Shown here in pieces: positions 1-6,342 of a stretch of 37,108 bases of DNA. The position numbers and the translations under genes were made by a program. The DNA lies in assembly GCA_030649055.1 (NCBI GenBank), contig JAUSGH010000014.1, forward strand, positions 1 to 37,108, given 5' to 3'. Below the pieces are notes generated by a model that saw only the letters and a list, made by a program, of their open reading frames with translations, made no database searches and was not told the DNA's origin. Numbering within the stretch: the first letter of the stretch is position 1; each line of letters begins with the position of its first letter. The DNA comes from a bacterium. GTDB taxonomy: Bacteria > Patescibacteriota > Minisyncoccia > UBA6257 > JAUSGH01.

Positions 1-1
1 A

Positions 2-958
2 CTTGCAAAATTCAACCTCGTACATTTTCCGGGTTCTGATTTCAAATATAAAATCAATCAAGGGAAATTTGATGAAAAGAAATTTTCTATCGAAAAAGAG
101 CGTGAGTTTTTACCTATTTATCAAAAACTACTCAAAAAATACTCAATCAAACTAAAACAAGATAAGTCAGATTCTTTCCTTGATATTTGGTTTATGGATA
201 ATGTTCGTCGAGAGATAGACCACGTTTTTCAAACAATAAAACAAGAGAAAGATATTAAGACTAGAAAAATACTCGCTCTTATTTTGAGTAGAACAATTAG
301 GTCATGCCGTGCAACTACACACAGCGACTTAGCAACACTTAAAGAACCTCAACTTACGACTTATTACTGTTTTAAGCACAAAAAAATCTGCAAACCACTT
401 TTCTCTATAACAAGCATGCTCAATCGCTATGCACTTGATACTTTGAGCAGAATCAGAGAATTTAAAAGATTACGCAAGCCTGTCCATTATTCTGTATTAA
501 CTGGTGACTCAAGGGCTGTAAATATTTTTGAGAAAATAGAAAAGCAAAACCCAGAGTTTTCTAAAATTCTAAAAAAGCAAAAAATAGCAGGTATTTTTTG
601 CTCACCTCCTTATGTCGGGCAAATTGATTACCACGAACAACATGCTTACGCATATGACCTTCTTGGATTTAAGCGTAAGGATGATTTAGAAATTGGTCCG
701 CTTTATAAGGGACAAGGAATGGAGGCTCGCCGGTCATATGCACAAGGAATTGCGGATGTGTTAAATAACTGCAAACAATATCTCAAAGCTGATTTTGATA
801 TTTTTCTTGTAGCAAATGATAAATATAATCTCTATCCAGAAATTGCAGAAAAGGCGGGAATGAAAATTGTAAACCAGTTTAAACGACCTGTGTTGAACCG
901 AACGGAACGCGATCGAAATCCGTATTCAGAAATTATATTTCATTTTAAAGTAAAATAA
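2..958 (+). CDS. DNA methyltransferase of a type II restriction-modification system (5' end missing)
   Basis: The frame is open from the first bases of the window to the stop at 956-958, so the gene starts upstream; the first internal ATG (194) is not the true start. The visible part carries an SPPY catalytic motif (motif IV of amino-methyltransferases) at 602-613, in the context CSPPYVGQIDYHEQHAY, and a C-terminal region typical of N4-cytosine or N6-adenine methylases. The AdoMet-binding motif (FxGxG type) is not visible and presumably lies before the window. Only 4 bp separate it from the downstream endonuclease gene, so the two form one operon, and the enzyme probably protects the host at the nuclease's target site. 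Composition is AT-rich compared with ddl and infB nearby, which suggests acquisition. SPPY fits m4C best but does not exclude m6A. Confidence 0.85.
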   Translation, partial: LAKFNLVHFPGSDFKYKINQGKFDEKKFSIEKEREFLPIYQKLLKKYSIKLKQDKSDSFLDIWFMDNVRREIDHVFQTIKQEKDIKTRKILALILSRTIRSCRATTHSDLATLKEPQLTTYYCFKHKKICKPLFSITSMLNRYALDTLSRIREFKRLRKPVHYSVLTGDSRAVNIFEKIEKQNPEFSKILKKQKIAGIFCSPPYVGQIDYHEQHAYAYDLLGFKRKDDLEIGPLYKGQGMEARRSYAQGIADVLNNCKQYLKADFDIFLVANDKYNLYPEIAEKAGMKIVNQFKRPVLNRTERDRNPYSEIIFHFKVK

Positions 959-962
959 TTAT

Positions 963-1745
963 ATGGCTTTATCTAAAGAGCAAATTACAAGTGTTGAAGA
1001 AGTTTTGAAAGCAAGTTTGCGCAACAAGTTTCAAAACTATAAACCGGAGCCGGCATCAATGCCTTTTCATACGCGATTACTTGGTAAGGATAGACTGGCT
1101 TTGTATTCCTTCATTCATTCGCTCAATACAAATTTCGGTACGAGTATTTTCGAGCCGGTTGGCCTTGCTTTAGCACAAAAGAATTTCAAAATGGCTGTTT
1201 CTCAAGCTACAGCCGGAGACCAAATCAGTACAGGCGCGCAATCTGAAATCCAGAAGATTATTGATGGTCTTATTACAGCAACAAGTTCGCCAAACAAAAA
1301 AGAAGAAATCGAAAGAATACGAAAAGTTTGTCAAACAGGCGATATGATTAAGGTAAAGCCAACAAAAGTTGATCTACTGTTTGAATCAAAAGACGGTGGA
1401 TATTTCTTGTTTGATATTAAAACTGCAAAACCAAACGCCGGTGGCTTTAAGGAATTTAAGCGCACATTACTTGAGTGGGTTGCAGTTGTTTTGGCAAACA
1501 AACCTAACGCAGAGATAAATACTTTTATTGCAATTCCATATAATCCTTACGAACCAGAACCTTATACCCGATGGACAATGCGGGGAATGTTAGATTTAGA
1601 AAATGAGCTTAAAGTAGCAGACGAGTTTTGGGATTTCCTTGGTGGTAAAAATACCTATAAGGATTTACTCGACTGCTTTGAGAGGGTTGGTATTGAGTTG
1701 AGAGATGAAATCGATGCCTACTTTAAGCGCTTTAACAAGAAATAG
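963..1745 (+). CDS. Type II restriction endonuclease, TdeIII/MjaII-like
   Basis: A 260-residue protein starting 4 nt after the methylase stop. I recognise the overall sequence as resembling the TdeIII family of type II endonucleases (Pfam RE_TdeIII), whose characterised members cut GGNCC; target specificity here is inferred from family only. A PD-(D/E)XK-like centre is visible near residues 138-156: KVDLLFESKDGG followed by YFLFDIKTAKPN, giving the metal-binding Asp and the DxK pair. The family length is similar, so the gene looks intact. It presumably cleaves unmodified foreign DNA and depends on the adjacent methylase. It shares the AT-rich composition of the methylase and is followed directly by a long hairpin-rich non-coding tract, consistent with an accessory insertion next to ddl. 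Confidence 0.78.
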   Translation: MALSKEQITSVEEVLKASLRNKFQNYKPEPASMPFHTRLLGKDRLALYSFIHSLNTNFGTSIFEPVGLALAQKNFKMAVSQATAGDQISTGAQSEIQKIIDGLITATSSPNKKEEIERIRKVCQTGDMIKVKPTKVDLLFESKDGGYFLFDIKTAKPNAGGFKEFKRTLLEWVAVVLANKPNAEINTFIAIPYNPYEPEPYTRWTMRGMLDLENELKVADEFWDFLGGKNTYKDLLDCFERVGIELRDEIDAYFKRFNKK

Positions 1746-2213
1746 TCCGCCCCGAATTTCGCCAAAAGAAAACGGATGGAGCAAGCGGAGGATTCCTCCC
1801 CAGACCCCTCCTCCTCCGCTTGCGAAATCCAAATTAGTCGAGGTTTTGCGGAAACCATTCCCCCAGAAAAATGCTTCCGCAAAACCGAGTCCGCATTGTT
1901 CCGCCACCTGCCCGAATACTTGGAGGGCAGAACACCAAAGAAAAATGTCCTTTCCATTTTCAAGAAAAATTTCACCCCCGCCAAATCAAGAAAGCAAGAG
2001 ACATTTTTCTTTGGTGTTGCCGAGTGAAGCGAGGCAGTGGCGGAACGATACGAGCGTACGATTTAGTTTCAAGCCACCACGCACGCGGGGCGTGCGCATT
2101 AGTCAGTTTGATGTTCGAAAAAGGTTCGAGCAAAGTGTATGATTACAGCACAAATGCAAAATTCCCCTCTCGGGGGATTTTGCATTTGTGCGCGAGGAAT
2201 CGAACGGCCATCC
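1746..2213. repeat. Non-coding array of long inverted repeats between the R-M genes and ddl
   Basis: There is no convincing gene here: the open frames have no start context and run through palindromes. The tract holds successive hairpins. Arms 1781-1792/1812-1823 are 12 bp and perfect. Arms 1842-1853/1875-1886 are 12 bp and perfect. A large nested cruciform spans 1898-2046, with outer arms 1898-1907/2037-2046 (10 bp) and inner arms 1931-1949/2000-2018 (19 bp perfect). A last hairpin has arms 2148-2167/2173-2191. The final hairpin abuts a tRNA 3'-end-like fragment on the minus strand (2189-2210). The composition of the arms differs from hairpin to hairpin, so this is not a tandem repeat. Confidence 0.8.
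2189..2210 (-). other. tRNA 3'-end-like fragment (T loop plus acceptor strand)
   Basis: On the minus strand the bases just after the ddl stop read GGCCGTTCGATTCCTCGCGC then AC. This resembles a T loop (TTCGATT) followed by a tRNA acceptor 3' strand. The five bases on either side of the loop do not pair, and no D or anticodon arm lies upstream because ddl occupies that space. It is therefore a fragment, not a gene. It runs directly into the hairpin at 2148-2191, the same arrangement seen after tRNA-Arg and beside tRNA-Leu(CAA). Confidence 0.5.
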
Positions 2214-3152
2214 CTACCTCATTGCCGCTTGCACAATGTTGTCTAAAAGCTCGGCGGGTGGTAGGCCGAAGGCGCGCGCCTCCTGCGGAACCAAGCTCGT
2301 TTCCGTCATGCCGGGGATGGTGTTGATTTCCAAAACATAAATTTTGCCGTTTGCATCCATAATCATGTCCGTGCGCGAAACGCCGCGGGCATGAATGGCG
2401 CGGTGTGCCGTAAGCGCCGCGCGCTGAATTGCTTTTATTTTTGCTTCCGGAAGATTGCGCGGCGGCGTGACTTCTTCGGATGCGTTCGGAGTGTATTTCG
2501 CATTAAAGTCAAAGAAGACGCTGCCTTTCAAAACAATCTCCGTCGGCGGAAGTGCTACGGTTTTTTTATGCCCTGAGCTTGTCGAAGGGGCGATCTCCAA
2601 TACCCCGCACGTGAACTCGCGGCCGGAAATAAACTGCTGCGCGACGATGTTTGGTGAGCATTGTTTTGCTTTTGCAATTGCTGCCGGAAGCTCGGCTGCG
2701 GTTTTTACAATACTCACCCCGACGCTTGATCCGCGGTCGGCCGGTTTTATTACAACGGGAAATGTTTTGATTTTCGAGGGGTCCATTTCCGGAGGCATAT
2801 TTAGCCCGGCATTTTTAAATGCCTGCGCCGCCGCAATTTTATCCATACCAAGGCGGCTCGCTTTGGCGTCCGATCCGGTGAAAGGAACGCCAAGCGACTC
2901 CAGCAATGCCTGAATCGTGCCGTCCTCGCCATATTCGCCGTGCATGGCGATGAATGCGAGGTCGTAGTCGCGTTTGAGCGTTTCGGGCGCAACCGGCCAT
3001 TTGCCGTCTTTGCCGATGACCATCGGCGTCGCGACATATTTTTGCGGATCAAGATTTTTCACTACCATCGCCCCACTTTTCAGTGACACCTCATGTTCGG
3101 CGGACGGTCCGCCCATGAGGACTGCGATGCGGAGTTTTTTTGTTGGTTGCAT
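2214..3152 (-). CDS. ddl: D-alanine--D-alanine ligase
   Basis: A 312-residue ATP-grasp ligase that joins two D-alanines for peptidoglycan precursor synthesis in the cytoplasm. Visible landmarks are LMGGPSAEHEVSLKS (12-26, N-terminal substrate site), AMHGEYGEDGTIQ (69-81), VVIKPADRGSSVGVS (133-147, ATP-grasp lysine and glycine loop) and the metal-binding stretch TDMIMDANGKIYVLEIN with NTIPGMTETS (261-286; Asp262, Glu275, Asn277). Length is normal for Ddl. A strong Shine-Dalgarno (GGAGG) lies 7 nt before the ATG, inside the end of the upstream coiled-coil gene, whose stop is 2 nt away, so they form one transcript. Residues 189-194 (PSTSSG) come from a dispersed repeat at 2571-2589, inserted in a loop before the conserved LPPTEI segment. 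Confidence 0.95.
   Translation of the reverse strand: MQPTKKLRIAVLMGGPSAEHEVSLKSGAMVVKNLDPQKYVATPMVIGKDGKWPVAPETLKRDYDLAFIAMHGEYGEDGTIQALLESLGVPFTGSDAKASRLGMDKIAAAQAFKNAGLNMPPEMDPSKIKTFPVVIKPADRGSSVGVSIVKTAAELPAAIAKAKQCSPNIVAQQFISGREFTCGVLEIAPSTSSGHKKTVALPPTEIVLKGSVFFDFNAKYTPNASEEVTPPRNLPEAKIKAIQRAALTAHRAIHARGVSRTDMIMDANGKIYVLEINTIPGMTETSLVPQEARAFGLPPAELLDNIVQAAMR
2571..2589 (-). repeat. Dispersed CCCTTCGAC/GCTCAGGG repeat inside ddl
   Basis: The plus strand reads CCCTGAGCTTGTCGAAGGG, the reverse complement of the form seen in infB. It lies in frame in ddl and encodes PSTSSG at residues 189-194. It belongs to the family also found in infB, valS, cca, the GT87-like gene and the OB-fold gene. 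Confidence 0.85.
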
Positions 3153-3154
3153 AT

Positions 3155-3394
3155 TTATTCCTCCGACCCAAGCCGATGTTCTACGACCCCTTTTTTCTGT
3201 TCAATAGTGGACCGCAGTTGTTCAACTTGCGCGGTTAGCTCACGTTGTTCTTTCTCGTCTTGTGCTTTGGCGAGCTGTTCGGTAAGCGCTTCCAATCTCT
3301 CCTGCTGTGTTTGTAAGTACTGTATGTCCCAATCCGCAACCCCCACTTCTTGTGGTAACTGTTCCTCTAACCCCTTCGGCATTTCTTTGCTCAT
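3155..3394 (-). CDS. Small coiled-coil protein of unknown function, upstream of ddl
   Basis: A 79-residue charged protein. I do not recognise a family. From about residue 25 to 70 it is an uninterrupted run of Glu, Gln, Lys, Leu and Arg (LQTQQERLEALTEQLAKAQD and onward) with heptad-like leucines, predicting one long coiled coil. It has no membrane segment or signal peptide. The gene starts 26 nt after the 3' end of tRNA-Ser on the same strand and ends 2 nt before the ddl start. It is probably transcribed with tRNA-Ser and ddl, and its last codons contain the ddl Shine-Dalgarno. No clear Shine-Dalgarno precedes its own ATG. Confidence 0.7.
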   Translation of the reverse strand: MSKEMPKGLEEQLPQEVGVADWDIQYLQTQQERLEALTEQLAKAQDEKEQRELTAQVEQLRSTIEQKKGVVEHRLGSEE

Positions 3395-3420
3395 GGTAGG
3401 AATTTATTAATGTTTAATTT

Positions 3421-3514
3421 TGGCGGTGAGGGAGGGATTCGAACCCTCGATACGGATTTAAACCCGTATAGCAGGTTAGCAACCTGTCGCCTTTAGCCAC
3501 TCGGCCACCTCACC
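3421..3514 (-). tRNA. tRNA-Ser (GCT)
   Basis: A class II tRNA on the minus strand. The 7-bp acceptor stem is GGTGAGG (3508-3514) with CCTCACC (3425-3431). The anticodon loop TTGCTAA gives GCT, there is a long variable arm, and the T arm is GAGGG-TTCGAAT-CCCTC. It ends with discriminator G and an encoded CCA (3421-3423). It is the only one of the eight tRNAs in the window with CCA in the DNA. Confidence 0.96.
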
Positions 3515-3570
3515 AATATGTATACAGCGTACTAAAAAGGGGATTTATAAGCAAATAAAAAGCAACAACT

Positions 3571-3599
3571 TTGACATTCAAGGCGAAAAAGTATAGTAT
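3571..3599 (+). promoter_or_regulatory. Sigma-70-type promoter of infB
   Basis: TTGACA at 3571-3576, then 17 nt, then TAGTAT at 3594-3599 (alternative -10 TATAGT at 3592-3597). The infB ATG begins 8 nt after the -10 box and there is no Shine-Dalgarno, so the infB message is predicted to be leaderless or nearly so. Confidence 0.7.
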
Positions 3600-3607
3600 T
3601 AAGCGAT

Positions 3608-5050
3608 ATGAAGCGCCCACCGGTTATTGTTGTTGTCGGACATGTGGATCACGGAAAGACCACGCTTCTTGACTATATCCGCAAGGCAAACGTCGCCTCC
3701 CGAGAGGTGGGGGGTATTACGCAGTCCATCGGGGCTTATGAAGTGGTACATCCTTCGACAAGCTCAGGAAATAACGAGCGCATGACGTTTATTGATACCC
3801 CTGGACATGAGGCGTTTTCTAAGATGCGACGTCGCGGCGCGAACATCGCAGACTTGGCAATTTTGGTTGTCGCAGCGACCGACGGCGTGCAGCAGCAAAC
3901 AAAAGAGGCCATTAAGATGTTGCAGGAAACTGAAACGCCGTTTGTGGTTGCTATTAACAAAATTGACTCGGCCGGCGCGGATGAACAGAAGGTGAAAAAT
4001 GAACTGATGCAGGCCCAGGTGTTCCTTGAGGGGTTCGGAGGCAATACTTCTTGGCAGGCCATTTCGGCAAAAACCGGCAAAGGAGTGAGTGAACTGCTTG
4101 ATTTGTTGCTCTTGGCGGCAGATTTGGAGGAGCTCACGTATGACCCTGCGGCAGTGGCGAGCGGCTACGTGCTTGAAGGAAAACGCGACGGCAAGAAGGG
4201 AATTGTCGCGACGGTTATTTTGAAAGATGGGACGCTGAAAGTCGGTGACATGATTCAGACCGGGACCGTGTCGGGAAAAATTAAAATATTGGAAAACTTT
4301 TTAGGTGAACGTGTTGATGAGCTTACCCCTTCAAGTCCGGCGCGCGTTTTGGGATTTGAGGCGCTTCCGACGGTTGGCGCGGAGTTTCACGCCGCGAAAG
4401 CCCTTGAAGCGATTATGCGGGTTATTGCGAAGGCGCCGGAGCGTGTTGTGAAACAAAGACTCGCGGAAGGCGAAGCGGAGTTGAATCTTATCCTCAAAGC
4501 CGATGTTTCGGGATCGCTGGAGGCACTCTCCGGCATTATGAAAAGTTTGCCGCACCCGCCCGAGCTTCGCGTTGCTGTTATTAGCGAATCCGTTGGCGAC
4601 ATTACGGACGGCGACGTGAAAGACGCTATCGGTCATCACGCCACCATCATCGGTTTTCGGACGCAGGCGACAAAAGCTGCTGAGGAGCTTGCCCGCGCGC
4701 AAAGAATTGACATCGTGCAATCGGAGATTGTGTATGACCTTGTGAAGGCGATTGAGGAACGCCTGAAAATAAAGGCGCGAGAAAAATCGCTGGGTATTCT
4801 TGAAATACTCGCCGTGTTCGGGCGTAAGGGAAAGGCGCAGATTATCGGCGGTAAAGTCACCGAAGGAGAAATTAAAAATAACGCGGAGCTGGAAGTGACG
4901 CGCGGCGAGGTACTTCTTGGCAGCGGAAAAATTATTAACCTGCAGCACCAGCGTGTTGACGCACCGGTAGTTGTGGCAGGGAAGGAGTGCGGACTGCTTT
5001 TCGACGCAGAGATAGAGGTGAAGGTAGGGGATAGACTTGTCATGCGATAA
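3608..5050 (+). CDS. infB: Translation initiation factor IF-2 (short form without N-terminal domains)
   Basis: A 480-residue GTPase that brings fMet-tRNA to the ribosome during initiation. It begins directly at the G domain: G1 GHVDHGKT (11-18), switch I GGITQSIGAY (35-44), G3 DTPGH (63-67), G4 NKID (117-120) and G5 SAKTG (about 153). Domain II and the C-terminal fMet-tRNA-binding domains follow. The N-terminal extension found in model bacteria is absent. The ATG is preceded by a promoter but no Shine-Dalgarno. The stop is followed after 1 nt by rbfA, so both ribosome-linked genes form an operon. Residues 49-54 (PSTSSG) come from a dispersed repeat (3752-3768) that fills the hairpin loop between switch I and the strand leading to DTPGH. 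Confidence 0.96.
   Translation: MKRPPVIVVVGHVDHGKTTLLDYIRKANVASREVGGITQSIGAYEVVHPSTSSGNNERMTFIDTPGHEAFSKMRRRGANIADLAILVVAATDGVQQQTKEAIKMLQETETPFVVAINKIDSAGADEQKVKNELMQAQVFLEGFGGNTSWQAISAKTGKGVSELLDLLLLAADLEELTYDPAAVASGYVLEGKRDGKKGIVATVILKDGTLKVGDMIQTGTVSGKIKILENFLGERVDELTPSSPARVLGFEALPTVGAEFHAAKALEAIMRVIAKAPERVVKQRLAEGEAELNLILKADVSGSLEALSGIMKSLPHPPELRVAVISESVGDITDGDVKDAIGHHATIIGFRTQATKAAEELARAQRIDIVQSEIVYDLVKAIEERLKIKAREKSLGILEILAVFGRKGKAQIIGGKVTEGEIKNNAELEVTRGEVLLGSGKIINLQHQRVDAPVVVAGKECGLLFDAEIEVKVGDRLVMR
3752..3768 (+). repeat. Dispersed CCTTCGACAAGCTCAGG repeat inside infB
   Basis: CCTTCGACAAGCTCAGG in frame, encoding PSTSSG at IF-2 residues 49-54. It has the same sequence as the copy in ddl, in the orientation giving the same peptide. 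Confidence 0.85.
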
Positions 5051-5051
5051 T

Positions 5052-5402
5052 ATGAAATTCCATCGCAAAGAGCGTATCGCAGAACTTATCCGCGACGAGT
5101 TGAGTAATTTTTTCTTGCGCGAGTTGGAGTTTTCCGGGAAGGTTTTGACTATTACAACCGTTGAAGTGTCGGGAGATTTGAATCACGCGAAAGTGAAGGT
5201 GAGTATACTTCCCTCCGGCGGAGAGGAAGATATTTTAAAGAAACTTATCAAAATGCGCGGGCATTTCCAGCATTTGTTGAATTACAAGATGAACATTCGT
5301 CCGATGCCGGAGATTCGGTTCGAAATTGATCATGGGCTTGAAAAAGCCGCCGTCCTTGAGAAGGATTTTATTCAGATTGAAAAAGAGGAGAAAGGGCGGT
5401 AG
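5052..5402 (+). CDS. rbfA: Ribosome-binding factor A
   Basis: A 116-residue RbfA, the small KH-like protein that assists late 30S subunit maturation. It opens with FHRKERIAELIRDELSNFF and continues with LTITTVEVSGDLNHAKVKVSI, the usual RbfA core. The strand-helix pattern ending in PEIRFEIDHGLEKA also fits. I chose the ATG at 5052 because a TTG at 5037 would only add five residues overlapping infB. The start lies 1 nt after the infB stop, and infB-rbfA is a common gene order in bacteria. Confidence 0.9.
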   Translation: MKFHRKERIAELIRDELSNFFLRELEFSGKVLTITTVEVSGDLNHAKVKVSILPSGGEEDILKKLIKMRGHFQHLLNYKMNIRPMPEIRFEIDHGLEKAAVLEKDFIQIEKEEKGR

Positions 5403-5437
5403 GATAGAGGGAGTTCTTGGATTTGGGAGGTACGCGA

Positions 5438-5728
5438 ATGACCGATCGTAAGGCGAGGGAAGTGTTGAGGATGTACCGCAAGTGGTTCCGCGATCGCCAC
5501 ATCCCGAAGCGTATAATGGATCACGATCTCGTGTGCCCATCGGCCGGAGCGGCGCTTAAGCATTGCCATAACATGCTCGACAAGATGGAGAAGATGGTCG
5601 GCGTTGCTGAGGACAAGGAGAAGTTCGCGCGGTGGCTCGGGTTTATCCAAGGCATCCTCTGCGTGTGCGAGCACTTCACGCTCAAGCAGCTGCGCGACCA
5701 CAATCGTTCCCGGAGCCGTCACCGCTGA
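5438..5728 (+). CDS. Hypothetical 96-residue protein with own Shine-Dalgarno and terminator
   Basis: I do not recognise a family. The start at 5438 is chosen because GGGAGG (5425-5430) lies 7 nt upstream; an upstream TTG would place the Shine-Dalgarno inside the gene. The protein is basic and helical, with three cysteines and several histidines (MYRKWFRDRHIPKRI, ALKHCHNMLDKMEKM, GILCVCEHFTLKQ) and an Arg-rich tail. Lysine codons are almost all AAG, unlike the mixed use in infB or valS. The stop codon lies within an intrinsic terminator hairpin. It is one of a set of mostly orphan genes in this window with strong Shine-Dalgarno sequences. Confidence 0.75.
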   Translation: MTDRKAREVLRMYRKWFRDRHIPKRIMDHDLVCPSAGAALKHCHNMLDKMEKMVGVAEDKEKFARWLGFIQGILCVCEHFTLKQLRDHNRSRSRHR

Positions 5729-5744
5729 CGGCTCTTTGTTTTGG
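5713..5744 (+). terminator. Intrinsic terminator after the 5438-5728 gene
   Basis: GAGCCGTCA (5713-5721), loop CCGC, TGACGGCTC (5726-5734), followed by TTTGTTTT. The 9-bp stem is perfect and includes the stop codon of the gene. Confidence 0.88.
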
Positions 5745-5789
5745 TAAGTTGAAAAATGCGGCGACATATACTACAATGTGAACATATAA

Positions 5790-5861
5790 GGCCTGGTAGC
5801 CAAGTGGTAAGGCGTCTCTCTGCAAAAGAGATATGCGCGAGTTCGATTCTCGCCCAGGCCT
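5790..5861 (+). tRNA. tRNA-Cys (GCA)
   Basis: Acceptor stem GGCCTGG/CCAGGCC is perfect, anticodon stem TCTCT/AGAGA has loop CTGCAAA (GCA), and the T arm is GCGAG-TTCGATT-CTCGC. Discriminator T is followed by CCG, so CCA is not encoded. Confidence 0.96.
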
Positions 5862-5906
5862 CCGCAAATTTTTCCCGTGAGCAGGGCTAACGGTTGAAAA
5901 ATTTAG

Positions 5907-5969
5907 CGCCTCGCCGTAGCTTTAGCGAAGCTCGCCTACGCTCTTATGAGCTTCGGCGGAGCGAAGGCG
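5907..5969. repeat. Imperfect palindrome upstream of tRNA-Leu(TAA)
   Basis: A GC-rich inverted repeat with nested arms: CGCCT/AGGCG (5907/5965), CGCCG/CGGCG (5912/5954) and CGAAGCTC/GAGCTTCG (5926-5933/5948-5955). It has no coding support. Confidence 0.6.
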
Positions 5970-5980
5970 GGAACATAATT

Positions 5981-6062
5981 GCCCGGGTGGTGAAACTGGT
6001 AGACACACATCCCTTAAGAGGATGCGCTCCAAAGCGTGCCGGTTCGAATCCGGCCCCGGGCA
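5981..6062 (+). tRNA. tRNA-Leu (TAA)
   Basis: A class II tRNA: acceptor GCCCGGG/CCCGGGC, anticodon stem CATCC/GGATG with loop CTTAAGA (TAA), short variable arm CGCTCCAAAGCGT, T arm GCCGG-TTCGAAT-CCGGC. Discriminator A is followed by CTG, so CCA is added after transcription. Confidence 0.96.
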
Positions 6063-6123
6063 CTGAATTACTTCCTCACGTACATAAATATACCGCTTAA
6101 TAAAAGAGGTGTATATTTTCAGT

Positions 6124-6324
6124 ATGGACGCAGACATGTTGAGGAAGCTCGAGGAGCAGGATAAAAAACTGGAACTGATCTTGAAATCGGTGGAAAGCAC
6201 CCGCCGCTACTTCATGTGGACGCTCATTATCAGCGTGGCGGTGATTGTTTTGCCGCTCATCGGGTTGGTGCTCGTGATTCCGAAACTCTTAAGCACCATG
6301 AGTTTGGGGCAATATGGATTATAG
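6124..6324 (+). CDS. Small single-span membrane protein
   Basis: A 66-residue protein if read from the ATG at 6124; a GTG at 6109 would add five residues. AGAGGTG at 6105-6111 could serve as a Shine-Dalgarno about 12 nt upstream. The N-terminal part is a charged amphipathic helix (MLRKLEEQDKKLELILKSVE), followed by STRRYFMWTLIISVAVIVLP and one strongly hydrophobic segment ending in LVLVIPKL. I have the impression of similar short proteins in Parcubacteria genomes, but function is unknown. It precedes a run of membrane and secreted proteins on the same strand. Confidence 0.75.
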   Translation: MDADMLRKLEEQDKKLELILKSVESTRRYFMWTLIISVAVIVLPLIGLVLVIPKLLSTMSLGQYGL

Positions 6325-6342
6325 GAATGATATAAATAAAAA

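Noticed and set aside
1746-2213. CRISPR array
   Set aside because: The stems differ in sequence and spacing; there are no regularly spaced direct repeats and no cas genes.
1705-2326. Open frames across the hairpin region (including 1705-2142 and 1871-2326)
   Set aside because: They run through inverted repeats, lack start signals, and their products are low-complexity with no family pattern; they overlap each other and ddl.
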